In this document: positions 1 to 7,453 of the stretch, in pieces
Layout: each line of letters starts with the position of its first letter
Position numbering within the stretch: position 1 is the first letter of the stretch
Source: DASUCS01 sp041166745
GTDB lineage: Bacteria; Actinomycetota; Acidimicrobiia; Acidimicrobiales; JACDCH01
Assembly (NCBI GenBank): GCA_041166745.1
Contig: JBEEGH010000019.1
Coordinates: forward strand, 124,001-188,000
Length of the DNA: 64,000 bases
Reading direction: 5' to 3'
The notes under the pieces: generated by a model
The model's database searches: none
Told to the model about the DNA's origin: nothing
What the model saw: the letters and a program-made list of their open reading frames with translations, nothing else
Made by a program: the position numbers and the translations under genes

Positions 1-58
1 CACCGATGCACCGCACCCGGCGTATCGATGGACTGCCCTCGCGCCGTCGCGGCCTAAC

Positions 59-433
59 TCACGCCGTAGGCGCGACCAGCGTCAGGCGCGGAGAGACATC
101 GTCCAACCAGCACAAGTCGAGCACGCGCTGCGCGCCGGGAGCGGGTGACCGAAGGGTCAAGGAACGCGACTGGGACAGGAGGAGGTTGCGGGCACGGATC
201 AGCACGCCAACCGTTTCGGCGCCCATGAACTGCACGTCGCTCAAGTCGACGATCAGATCGTTGTCGTCGACAGCGATCACGATCGCCAACGTCTCGCTGA
301 GGGCGAACAAACTGGAGATGTCGTGCTCGCCCGCGAGCAGGACGAGCGTATGGCCATCGCCGCGCCGCACAGTTTGGGTGGGCGCGAGCCGAGTGGTTCC
401 AGCGACCTCGGGTAGATCCTGAGCCAGAGCCAT
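59..433 (-). CDS. STAS-domain protein, anti-anti-sigma-like, lacking the phospho-serine
   Basis: STAS-fold protein of the SpoIIAA/RsbV anti-sigma-antagonist type, 124 aa from the chosen ATG. The fold is read from the strand LVLLAGEHDIS, the stretch DLIVDLSDVQFMG and the helix ETVGVLIRARN. In canonical members the loop reads D-S-S/T-G and the serine is phosphorylated by the partner kinase. Here it reads G-A-E-T, so the switch residue is absent. I start at ATG 433 because GGGGA lies 4 nt upstream; GTG 484 would add 17 residues. No anti-sigma kinase is visible nearby. The fold is fairly sure, the partner unknown. Confidence 0.72.
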   Translation of the reverse strand: MALAQDLPEVAGTTRLAPTQTVRRGDGHTLVLLAGEHDISSLFALSETLAIVIAVDDNDLIVDLSDVQFMGAETVGVLIRARNLLLSQSRSLTLRSPAPGAQRVLDLCWLDDVSPRLTLVAPTA

Positions 434-531
434 GCCGTCCCCACAGAGCGTCTCGAGTCGACACGCTGCCAGGGTCTGGAGCACCGCTTACGAGTGAGGG
501 TACACCCGGCGTCCATCAGCGCTCATGCGCA

Positions 532-717
532 CTACTCGCCGATCGGCCGCTTCAGCAGCACGGCGATCACCCCATCGGAGATCACGGTCATTCCCACCGC
601 TTCCCACCCTGACTCGCCCTCGCGGTTCAACGCCTCCACCGCAGCTGACTCTCCGGGTGCACTCGAAGGCGACTGGAACTGTGGCAGGGCGACGATGAGG
701 TACTCCCAGCGGGTCAT
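532..717 (-). CDS. Small DUF4177-like protein
   Basis: A 61-residue soluble protein. The pattern W-E-Y-L near the N-terminus, L-N-x-E-G-E-x-G-W-E-A-V in the middle and a final L-L-K-R is the signature of small DUF4177-type proteins, whose function is not known. Its ATG overlaps the stop of the GH130 gene by 4 nt (ATGA), so it is probably translated by coupling as the last gene of the minus-strand carbohydrate operon. There is no signal peptide or membrane segment. It could be an accessory or regulator of the upstream enzymes, but nothing in the sequence shows this. Confidence 0.7.
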   Translation of the reverse strand: MTRWEYLIVALPQFQSPSSAPGESAAVEALNREGESGWEAVGMTVISDGVIAVLLKRPIGE

Positions 718-2222
718 TGCTGTAGTTCACCACCAACGGTGGCGGGCTGGCGATCGTCGAGGAGCGCGCCCATGAGGGTGGCGAGGGGAACGGTCGCGAT
801 GCCGATGCTGCTGTCGGCGATTCCGAACGGAATCACCACCGTGCCGGCGTGGACGAGGGCACCGCAGCTGTAGACGACGTTGGGAACGTAGCCATCTTGT
901 TCGTCGGCTTCTGGTGTGAGCAGCGGCTCTCGGAGCCGGCCGATCACCACGGTCGGGTCGTCGAGGTCGAGGAGCAGCGCGCCGATGCTGTAGGTGCGCA
1001 TCGGTCCGACTCCGTGCGTCAAGACCAGCCAGCCGGCGTCGGTCTCGATCGGGGAGCCGCAGTTGCCGAGTTGGATCGACTCCCACGTCTCCGAAGGACG
1101 TTGAACGGTGACCGCCCGATCCCACCGCCGCGGACTGTGCGAGAACGCGACGGCATTCGTCTCCCGGTCGAAGCGCGAAAGAGCGGCGAATCGCCCGCCG
1201 ATTCGTCGAGGGAACAACGCGACACCCTTGTCCGATGCGGCGGGGCCCACGATCGGCGATGCCCTGAACGTGGCGAAGTCCGTCGTCTCCAGGAGCTGTT
1301 GTGTGATCGCCGTGCCGTCATAGGCGGTGTACGTCGCGTAGTACACGGTCGTGCCGTCGTCCTCGACGAATCGGACGAAGCGAGCATCCTCCATGCCGCA
1401 GGACTCGGCCCCGGAAGCGGGCCAGAGCACGCGTTCGGACAGCTCCGATGCTTCCGGGAAGTCAGCGGTGTAGCTGCACTCGGCAATGGTCCGGAGGTGC
1501 GCGATCGTGTCACCGGCGGTGCGCCTCGTGTCTCGCTGCGCACGAAGCCGGTCGAGCGCGAAGTCGAGATCCGACTGCACGAACTGCTCGCCGAGGGCAT
1601 CGAGCACGGAGGCGGCGTTGTCTCCGTTCTTCCGGAGTTGGTCGAGCTTTCCGTCGAACACACTGCGGTCGAACGGCCCTGGCCTCACATCGTTGATGAC
1701 TGCAAACGGCCCGGCGGCGTCGACGGTGACGATCCCGTCGGCCGTGATCGTTCCGGTGCGGAATCCGATGGACGATCGATGACCCTCACCGATCGCTCGC
1801 ACACTCATGACGAACCGCAGGCCGCCCGGAGGAGCCCCCGCCTGGTCTGGATGGGGGACTATCGATGGGTTGCACAGAGCAGCCGCCTCTACCGCGAACT
1901 CGTGGGTGAACGTCGCTCCGAGAAGTTGGCGGCGGTTCGTCGACAGAGCGACGTTCGCAGCGATGCGGTTGGCGATGCGAGCGGCATGCCGCGTGAAGAT
2001 GTCCGGAAGCTCGCGGTGACGAGTGCCGAATCGGTCCATGACGCTCGCCAGCGCACGGTCGACCTCGGTCTCGTCGAGGGCCAGGATCCGCCCGACCACC
2101 ACAGAGGCGCGTGACTCGCTGCCGGCCAGGAGCTCCTGACCGGGGACGAACAGGCGGGTGACGACGCGCGATGGGTCCGGGCGTAGGCGAAGGCCCGTGC
2201 GGACGGCGACCGTCACGGTCAC
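714..2222 (-). CDS. GH130-family beta-mannoside phosphorylase-like protein
   Basis: A 502-aa protein with glycoside hydrolase family 130 features. The motif G-M-E-D-A-R-F near residues 276-282 matches the conserved G-x-E-D-P-R segment that carries the catalytic aspartate (D279 here). The C-terminal G-Y-V-P-N-V-V-Y-S-C-G matches the family's phosphate/sugar-site end. Family members phosphorolyse or hydrolyse beta-1,2- or beta-1,4-mannosides. An N-terminal extension of about 230 residues precedes the five-blade propeller core, as in longer GH130 members. The GTG start overlaps the upstream stop by 4 nt. Its place in an operon with a GT4 glycosyltransferase suggests turnover of a mannose-containing oligosaccharide. 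The exact substrate cannot be told from sequence. Confidence 0.8.
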   Translation of the reverse strand: MTVTVAVRTGLRLRPDPSRVVTRLFVPGQELLAGSESRASVVVGRILALDETEVDRALASVMDRFGTRHRELPDIFTRHAARIANRIAANVALSTNRRQLLGATFTHEFAVEAAALCNPSIVPHPDQAGAPPGGLRFVMSVRAIGEGHRSSIGFRTGTITADGIVTVDAAGPFAVINDVRPGPFDRSVFDGKLDQLRKNGDNAASVLDALGEQFVQSDLDFALDRLRAQRDTRRTAGDTIAHLRTIAECSYTADFPEASELSERVLWPASGAESCGMEDARFVRFVEDDGTTVYYATYTAYDGTAITQQLLETTDFATFRASPIVGPAASDKGVALFPRRIGGRFAALSRFDRETNAVAFSHSPRRWDRAVTVQRPSETWESIQLGNCGSPIETDAGWLVLTHGVGPMRTYSIGALLLDLDDPTVVIGRLREPLLTPEADEQDGYVPNVVYSCGALVHAGTVVIPFGIADSSIGIATVPLATLMGALLDDRQPATVGGELQQ

Positions 2223-3235
2223 GCAGCCGCGGGCACGAGGTGGCGCGCGTGCTGGAGGGTGGAGATGAGCGCCAGCGTGGACTCTGCGCCTTCGTTGAGA
2301 TTGGGACCGTCACGATGCAGGCCGTCATAGCCGCCCCCGCTCGTGGCATCGAACATCGGAGTCCGCGCGTCGTTGTCGCCGAGGAACCAGTCGACGGCAC
2401 CGGCAATCGCGGTGGCCCAACGTGGATCACCCGTGACGGTCCCCGCACGCGCGCAGGCATCGGCAAGCGTGGCGAGCTCGATGGCCTGCTGATCGAACGC
2501 CGGGCGTACGTCTCCCTGGGCGCTTCCCCCGACGGGGGTCACGGACAGATGTCCGTCGGCCGACTCGTGCTCGACCAGCCACGAGAGCAGCTCGAGACCC
2601 TCTGTCACCAAAGGCGGTCGATCGAGCGCGGTGCCCGCGGCGATCATCACGTCGGGGAGCACCGCGTTCGCGTAGGAGAGACGGGAGTCGGGCCACGGCC
2701 ACGACTTGTCCCGCCCTCGGTGACCGACGACGTCGGCGGCGTCAGCGAGCAGCGAGAGCGCACCCCGATGTCCGGGGCGTGCGACGAGCACCTCGTCGGC
2801 ACCGAGCGCGGCAAAGGCCATCGCCTTCGGCCACGGCGAACGCCGTTTGGCGCCGCGTTCGAAACGGCTGAGCGCGTCCTGGCGCAGCCAGTCGTGGGGG
2901 CTGCGCGCCGCGGCCGTACCGAAGCCCCACAGGCTGCGTCCCCAGGAGTCTTCGACCGTGCGACGCCCTTGCCAGCGACCGCGTCGATTCATCCGGCTGC
3001 ACGTGTCGCCACTGATGCCCTGGGCATCGGCGAGGAAACGCAGCGCAGTCTTTGCGAGACCGAGTACGAGCGGAGTCGGGTGTGGCTCGCGACACGTGAC
3101 GACGAGGAGGCGAGCCATGTCGTCGGTGCAGTACCCGTGCTCGGGGCGCGGGGTCGTGTGATCCGCGTGCTCGAACATGCCGTGCTCGTCGGTCATGCGG
3201 GCGACATGGGCGAAGTTGGGCTCTGGCGCGATCAC
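2219..3235 (-). CDS. Alpha/alpha-toroid-like carbohydrate-processing protein
   Basis: A 338-aa protein without signal peptide or membrane helices. Repeated helical segments rich in W, H and D (for example E-D-S-W-G-R-S-L-W-G-F-G, A-F-D-Q-Q-A-I-E-L and a final E-G-A-E-S-T-L-A) resemble the six-hairpin toroid proteins fused to, or encoded beside, glycosyltransferases. It lies between the GT4 and GH130 genes with 4-nt overlaps on both sides, which implies a shared task in glycan handling. I cannot identify catalytic residues with confidence. It may be a hydrolase, an epimerase or a non-catalytic partner. Confidence 0.65.
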   Translation of the reverse strand: MIAPEPNFAHVARMTDEHGMFEHADHTTPRPEHGYCTDDMARLLVVTCREPHPTPLVLGLAKTALRFLADAQGISGDTCSRMNRRGRWQGRRTVEDSWGRSLWGFGTAAARSPHDWLRQDALSRFERGAKRRSPWPKAMAFAALGADEVLVARPGHRGALSLLADAADVVGHRGRDKSWPWPDSRLSYANAVLPDVMIAAGTALDRPPLVTEGLELLSWLVEHESADGHLSVTPVGGSAQGDVRPAFDQQAIELATLADACARAGTVTGDPRWATAIAGAVDWFLGDNDARTPMFDATSGGGYDGLHRDGPNLNEGAESTLALISTLQHARHLVPAAA

Positions 3236-4404
3236 GATGGCACCGACGCAAGGTTGGACACGATGTCGTCAGCGAGGTCGGTGTACTGGCGGGCAACGGC
3301 TGTCCATGCGAGCTCCGGAGCGAGGCGGGCGGCCTCGGCCGCCATCTCCGCCGCGAGGTCTGGTTCGGTGAGCACTCGCCGCAACGCGTACGCGAGCGCC
3401 GCGGCGTTGCCGTGGGGCACGACGAGCCCTGCGCCCGTCGAGAGCAGTTCGACGGCGTGGGGGAACGCAGTTGCCACGACCGGTCGACCCGCAGCGATGG
3501 CATCGACGAGCACGCCCGACGTCACCTGATCGCGCGAGTCGTACGGGAGCACGACCACCGCTGCGCGCTGGATCAGTCGCGTGAGGGACGGCACGTCGCG
3601 GTAGCTGGCGTCAAACGTCACAGATGCGGCAACGCCCTTCGACCAAGAACGTTCGATGAGCATGTCCCGGTAGCGCTCGCCTTCGAACGCGACGACCTTT
3701 GGGTGCGTGCGACCGGCAATGACGTAGCGCGGCCGGGGTCGCAGATCGCGCAGCTCCGCCAGGGCGTCGATCGCCCACTCGATGCCCTTCCCCGCACCCA
3801 ACAGCCCCCACGTCAACAGTGTCGGCCGGCCCCAATTGTCCACGTGGGCTCGTGGATCCGGGGTAGCGGCACCGTGGGGGATCGTCGTCACCTTGGACGG
3901 ATCCACGTCGAAGCCGGTGCACAGCCGGTCGCGCGCGGCTTCTGTCATCACGACGACCGCGCTGGCGGCGTCGGCAACCGCCTCGAGCACCACTCGTTGG
4001 TGCTCCGAGGGCTCCAGGAGCACGGTGTGGGCGATGACGATCGACGGAACAGTGAGGCCGCGAAGGATGTCGAGGACCTCATCACCGTCGGTGCCGCCGT
4101 ACAGGCCGTACTCGTGCTGGACGATGGCGACGCTGCACGCGCTCAACTCGTCGGTGGCTGCAGCCACCGACGCGGGCACGTCGTTGTCGAGCTCGCTCAG
4201 GACCCGCGGGCTGGTCGCGCTCGACCCGTCGGCGATCCGGACGACGCCGACGTCTGCTCCGTTGGAGACGAGACCCTCACTCAATGCCGCGGTGAAGGTC
4301 GCGAGCCCGCACCGCGTCGGCGGAAACGTGCTGAGGATGCCGTAGGACAGATCGGCGCCGGGGCGCGGGAGCGCCTCGCGGACAATTGACGTAGCAGCGC
4401 GCAC
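3232..4404 (-). CDS. GT4-family glycosyltransferase
   Basis: GT-B fold retaining glycosyltransferase, 390 aa. The N-terminal domain starts Y-G-I-L-S-T-F-P-P-T-R-C-G-L-A-T-F, typical of GT4 enzymes. The C-terminal nucleotide-sugar domain contains W-G-L-L-G-A-G-K-G-I-E and V-V-L-P-Y-D-S-R-D-Q-V-T-S-G-V, an E-x7-E-like region with a conserved final G-V-L-V-D-A. I chose GTG 4404 because GAGGAG lies 6 nt upstream; an open frame runs to 4659 but would run into the divergent GT4 gene. First gene of the four-gene operon with the toroid and GH130 genes. Sugar donor and acceptor unknown. Confidence 0.82.
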   Translation of the reverse strand: MRAATSIVREALPRPGADLSYGILSTFPPTRCGLATFTAALSEGLVSNGADVGVVRIADGSSATSPRVLSELDNDVPASVAAATDELSACSVAIVQHEYGLYGGTDGDEVLDILRGLTVPSIVIAHTVLLEPSEHQRVVLEAVADAASAVVVMTEAARDRLCTGFDVDPSKVTTIPHGAATPDPRAHVDNWGRPTLLTWGLLGAGKGIEWAIDALAELRDLRPRPRYVIAGRTHPKVVAFEGERYRDMLIERSWSKGVAASVTFDASYRDVPSLTRLIQRAAVVVLPYDSRDQVTSGVLVDAIAAGRPVVATAFPHAVELLSTGAGLVVPHGNAAALAYALRRVLTEPDLAAEMAAEAARLAPELAWTAVARQYTDLADDIVSNLASVPS

Positions 4405-4574
4405 GTACCACTCCTCGATTTGTCTCAGACGAGGCGACAAACCTGCACGGGGCGACTGCGAGGGCCTGACGGCCGTCCTGCCCAAGTGGAGCGACTCTCC
4501 CAAGGGGATGTCCACCCAGACTATCGGGCGAGGCTCGCCGATAGCCTCCGCTGCGACGAACGAGGAGCCCGCAC
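4405..4574. promoter_or_regulatory. Divergent intergenic region with an inverted repeat
   Basis: A 170-nt gap between two divergent glycosyltransferase genes, so it must carry both promoters. TTTGTC (4419-4424) and GACAAA (4436-4441) form a 6+6 inverted repeat with an 11-nt spacer, just upstream of the minus-strand GTG. This could be an operator or a weak hairpin. No clear -35/-10 pair was recognised for either direction. The plus-strand ATG at 4575 has GAGGAG upstream. Confidence 0.4.
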
Positions 4575-5585
4575 ATGTCGTTACGGGTTGCGGTACTCGC
4601 CCCGATCTCCTGGCGGGTGCCCCCGCGGCACTACGGCCCGTGGGAGCTGTTTGCCTCATTGCTCACGGAGGGTCTCGTGGCTCGGGGCCACGACGTGACG
4701 CTCTTCGCCACGGGCGATTCCGAGACCCGAGCGACGCTGTCATCGGTCATTCCGCACGGCTGGTCCGACGACCCGCTCGTCGATCCAAAGGTGGCCGAAT
4801 GCCTGCACATCGCGTCGGTGTTCGAGCGAGCGGGCGAATTCGACGTCATCCACAACAGCTTCGACTTCCTGCCGCTCACGTACAGCGAGCTCGTGCGCAC
4901 ACCCGTGGTGACCACCATTCACGGGTTCTCGTCGCCTCGGATCGTGGCGGTGTACGAGCGGTACAACCGCAGCGGCGCGTATGTGGCCATCAGCGACTCG
5001 GACCGGAATCCGCGCCTCGACTACGTCGCGACCATCCACCACGGCATCGATACGAGCGTGTTCGGCTTGCACCCGGCCCCCGGCGGCTACCTGCTGTTCT
5101 TCGGCCGCATCCACCCCGACAAGGGGACCTCCACCGCGATCGAGGTGGCGAAGCGAGCCGGCCTGCCGCTCGTGATCGCCGGCATCATCCAGGATCAGGA
5201 GTACTTCGACGCCGCGGTCGCGCCCCACGTGGACGGCACCCGTGTGCAGTATCTCGGCCCGATCGGCAGCGACCGGCGAGCCGAAGTGCTCGGCGGAGCG
5301 CACGCGCTGCTCCATCTGATCGAGTTCGACGAGCCGTTCGGGTTCAGCGTCGTCGAGGCGATGGCGTGCGGCACGCCGGTGATCGCATTCGATCGGGGGT
5401 CGATGCGTGAGTTGGTCGACGACGGTGTCACGGGAGCGCTCGTGCGTGATGTCGGTGCCGCGGTCATGGCCGTCCCCACGGTGGCCTTGCTCGATCGACA
5501 CAACATCCGGTCGACGGCGACCCGTCGTTTCGGGCGCGACCGCATGGTGGACGCGTACGTTTCGGTCTACGAGGGGTTACGGTGA
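4575..5585 (+). CDS. GT4-family glycosyltransferase
   Basis: GT-B glycosyltransferase of 336 aa, similar in type to the divergent neighbour but not a close copy. It begins R-V-A-V-L-A-P-I-S-W-R-V-P-P and continues with the P-W-E loop common in GT4 enzymes. The C-terminal half has the glycine-rich donor site Y-L-L-F-F-G-R-I-H-P-D-K-G and the E-x7-E motif within P-F-G-F-S-V-V-E-A-M-A-C-G-T-P-V. Substrate unknown. GAGGAG precedes the ATG. The gene reads away from the GT4/toroid/GH130 operon and is likely co-regulated with it through the shared upstream region. Confidence 0.85.
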   Translation: MSLRVAVLAPISWRVPPRHYGPWELFASLLTEGLVARGHDVTLFATGDSETRATLSSVIPHGWSDDPLVDPKVAECLHIASVFERAGEFDVIHNSFDFLPLTYSELVRTPVVTTIHGFSSPRIVAVYERYNRSGAYVAISDSDRNPRLDYVATIHHGIDTSVFGLHPAPGGYLLFFGRIHPDKGTSTAIEVAKRAGLPLVIAGIIQDQEYFDAAVAPHVDGTRVQYLGPIGSDRRAEVLGGAHALLHLIEFDEPFGFSVVEAMACGTPVIAFDRGSMRELVDDGVTGALVRDVGAAVMAVPTVALLDRHNIRSTATRRFGRDRMVDAYVSVYEGLR

Positions 5586-5610
5586 CTCCCTGACCGCGAC
5601 CGATGACGAC

Positions 5611-5730
5611 GTGCGCGCCCGCAAGTGCGGACGCTGCCAGCTCATGTTCGCCGGCGATCCCGCCTTGTTCGCCGGTGCGATACCGGACTGGTGGCTGTGT
5701 CCGGAGTGTCGCTTGATCTTGTTGGGATGA
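5611..5730 (+). CDS. Tiny zinc-ribbon protein
   Basis: A 39-residue protein from GTG 5611, with K-C-G-R-C followed 20 residues later by C-P-E-C. This C-x2-C-x20-C-x2-C arrangement should bind one zinc. It lies 25 nt downstream of the GT4 stop, and its own stop overlaps the ATG of the next gene in ATGA, which supports real translation. The start is uncertain: there is no good Shine-Dalgarno before GTG 5611, and the frame is open upstream into the end of the glycosyltransferase gene, with CTG 5590 another option. Function unknown; such ribbons serve in nucleic-acid or protein contacts. Confidence 0.55.
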   Translation: MRARKCGRCQLMFAGDPALFAGAIPDWWLCPECRLILLG

Positions 5731-6242
5731 CCGATCGGGAAGCGTCGCGCGCCGACCTGGCGCTCGACTGGTGGAGGGCGTACGGCGAAGCGAAGGTCGA
5801 TGAGCTGTGGCAGCTCAGCTCGAAGCCCGTTCGCTACATGATCGCCCGGTCCATGGTGACCAACGAGGTCAACACCCTCGCGTCGAACGGCGATCAAGCC
5901 GCAGCGAACAATCTGTTGATTGCCTGCCAGGGGTTTGCGCTGCACGGAACGAAAGGCCCGGCGTGGACCCAGCTCGAGCCGGTCCGCCAAAACGTGTTCG
6001 ACCCGATCGACATGGACCCACTCATCAGATCGATGCGTGTGTTCCCCCGCACCGAGTCGGACGTCGAGAGCTACAAGCAGGTCACCTTCTATCCACCCGA
6101 CACGCCACCGATGCCGTGGATCGTCGACACCGCCCAGCATGCGATCGTCGGTTTCGCGGCGGTGCTCCGCGGATCGGAGGATGCGGGTGAGCTCGGCGAA
6201 CGCGTCGCCGTCGACCCCATTGCGCTTTGGTCGGTGGCCTAG
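5727..6242 (+). CDS. Conserved-looking hypothetical protein, 171 aa
   Basis: I do not recognise this family. The protein is soluble, rich in W, P and acidic residues, with no signal peptide or transmembrane segment. It opens with a helix containing D-L-A-L-D-W-W-R-A-Y and has a Pro-rich segment F-Y-P-P-D-T-P-P-M-P-W near residue 120. ATG 5727 is set by its 4-nt overlap with the zinc-ribbon stop, so the two are likely translationally coupled. Its TAG interlocks with the TAG of the convergent MetE-like gene on CTAG. Confidence 0.65.
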   Translation: MTDREASRADLALDWWRAYGEAKVDELWQLSSKPVRYMIARSMVTNEVNTLASNGDQAAANNLLIACQGFALHGTKGPAWTQLEPVRQNVFDPIDMDPLIRSMRVFPRTESDVESYKQVTFYPPDTPPMPWIVDTAQHAIVGFAAVLRGSEDAGELGERVAVDPIALWSVA

Positions 6243-7369
6243 AACAGACGCGCGGTCGCGAGGTCGGCGCCTTCGCGCATGGCTCGCAGCTTCTCCCACA
6301 CGAGTGATGGTGCGACATCGCCCAAGCCAGCCGACGTGTCGAACCCGCAGTCGGTCCCGGCGGTGATGCGATGCGGGTCGCCCACGGCCTGCGTGATGCG
6401 CTCCAGCCGATCGGCGACGACCTCAGGGTGCTCGACGTAGTTGTTCGTGGTGTCGATCACTCCCGCGACGAGCGACATGCCGTCGGGCAACGGCTTCCGC
6501 GCGAAGCACTTGTACTCGTGCTCGTGGCGCGGATTTGCCATCGAAACGACCAGCGCACCAACCCGAGCGCGGTAGATCGACGGGAGGATGTCGTCGAGGG
6601 GGACATCGTGCGTGTGTGGTCCCTCGTAGTTCCCCCAGCACACGTGCAGGCGCACGTCGGACGGCTGAATGCCGATGAGCGCATCGTTGATCGCGTCGAT
6701 GACCAGGTCGACCCACTCGATGAACTCGTTCAAGGGTCGATCGGCGAACAACGTGTGTCGCTCCATCGCGAGATCGGGTGCGTCGATCTGGAGCAGCAGG
6801 CCGTGGTCGACGATGAAGCGGTACTCGACCGACAGGGCCTTTCCGAGCGCTCGCACGTAGTCGGCCCGCGATGCGTAGTGACGATTCTCCATCGCCGCGG
6901 CGACGATCCCCGGTGACGCCGCGGTCATGAACGTGCGGGCGAATGGTGCATCGGCCACGAGCGCGCACTCCGCTTCCGCCTCTGATGTGTCGCGGTAGGT
7001 GACTTCGTCGATGGCCGCGGCCGCACCGAACAGGTTCACCTTGATGCGCTGGAATCGGGGCAGCTGCAACTCGAGGAAGTCTGGGTGCTCCGCAAGGTCG
7101 CGCATCACCGGTCGCTGACTCGCGTCGCCAAAGCCGGTCATGCGGTGCTGTACGTACGTGAAAAAGCTCTCACGAGCCTGCTCACCGTCGTTGCCGATGT
7201 CGATCCCGGCGGCATGCTGCGCGGCGATCACCTCGACCGTTGCGTGCTCGACGGCGGCTCGGAGCTCGTCGACATCCACCGGCTCCCCCCGGCTACGCCG
7301 GCCGTGCATCTCTGCGAGGGCCGGCGGGCGGGGGAGGCTCCCCGCATGCGTGGTCAGGATGCGCGTCAC
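6239..7369 (-). CDS. MetE-core (cobalamin-independent methionine synthase-like) methyltransferase
   Basis: A 376-aa protein matching the C-terminal catalytic barrel of MetE without the N-terminal half (full MetE is about 750 aa). It starts I-L-T-T-H-A-G-S-L-P-R-P. It keeps the zinc-site signatures H-V-C-W-G-N-Y (H-x-C) and T-D-C-G-F-D. Short homologues transfer methyl groups from diverse donors to thiols, and many are annotated only as UROD/MetE-like. GTG 7369 places the protein start just before the conserved block; TTG 7393 is an alternative eight codons upstream. Stops interlock with the preceding convergent gene at CTAG. Donor and acceptor unknown. Confidence 0.75.
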   Translation of the reverse strand: MTRILTTHAGSLPRPPALAEMHGRRSRGEPVDVDELRAAVEHATVEVIAAQHAAGIDIGNDGEQARESFFTYVQHRMTGFGDASQRPVMRDLAEHPDFLELQLPRFQRIKVNLFGAAAAIDEVTYRDTSEAEAECALVADAPFARTFMTAASPGIVAAAMENRHYASRADYVRALGKALSVEYRFIVDHGLLLQIDAPDLAMERHTLFADRPLNEFIEWVDLVIDAINDALIGIQPSDVRLHVCWGNYEGPHTHDVPLDDILPSIYRARVGALVVSMANPRHEHEYKCFARKPLPDGMSLVAGVIDTTNNYVEHPEVVADRLERITQAVGDPHRITAGTDCGFDTSAGLGDVAPSLVWEKLRAMREGADLATARLF

Positions 7370-7453
7370 TGCGAGATTGTGCCCTTTGTTCAACTTCTCC
7401 GGACAATGTGCCGATTACTCCAGGACAGTCGGTTGGGCAGCCGGGAGTGAAGC

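Noticed and set aside
849..2114. Long plus-strand open frame (421 codons) opposite the GH130 gene
   Set aside because: It has low-complexity, Arg/Asp/Glu-rich composition typical of high-GC antisense frames, with no domain, while the opposite strand has clear GH130 motifs.
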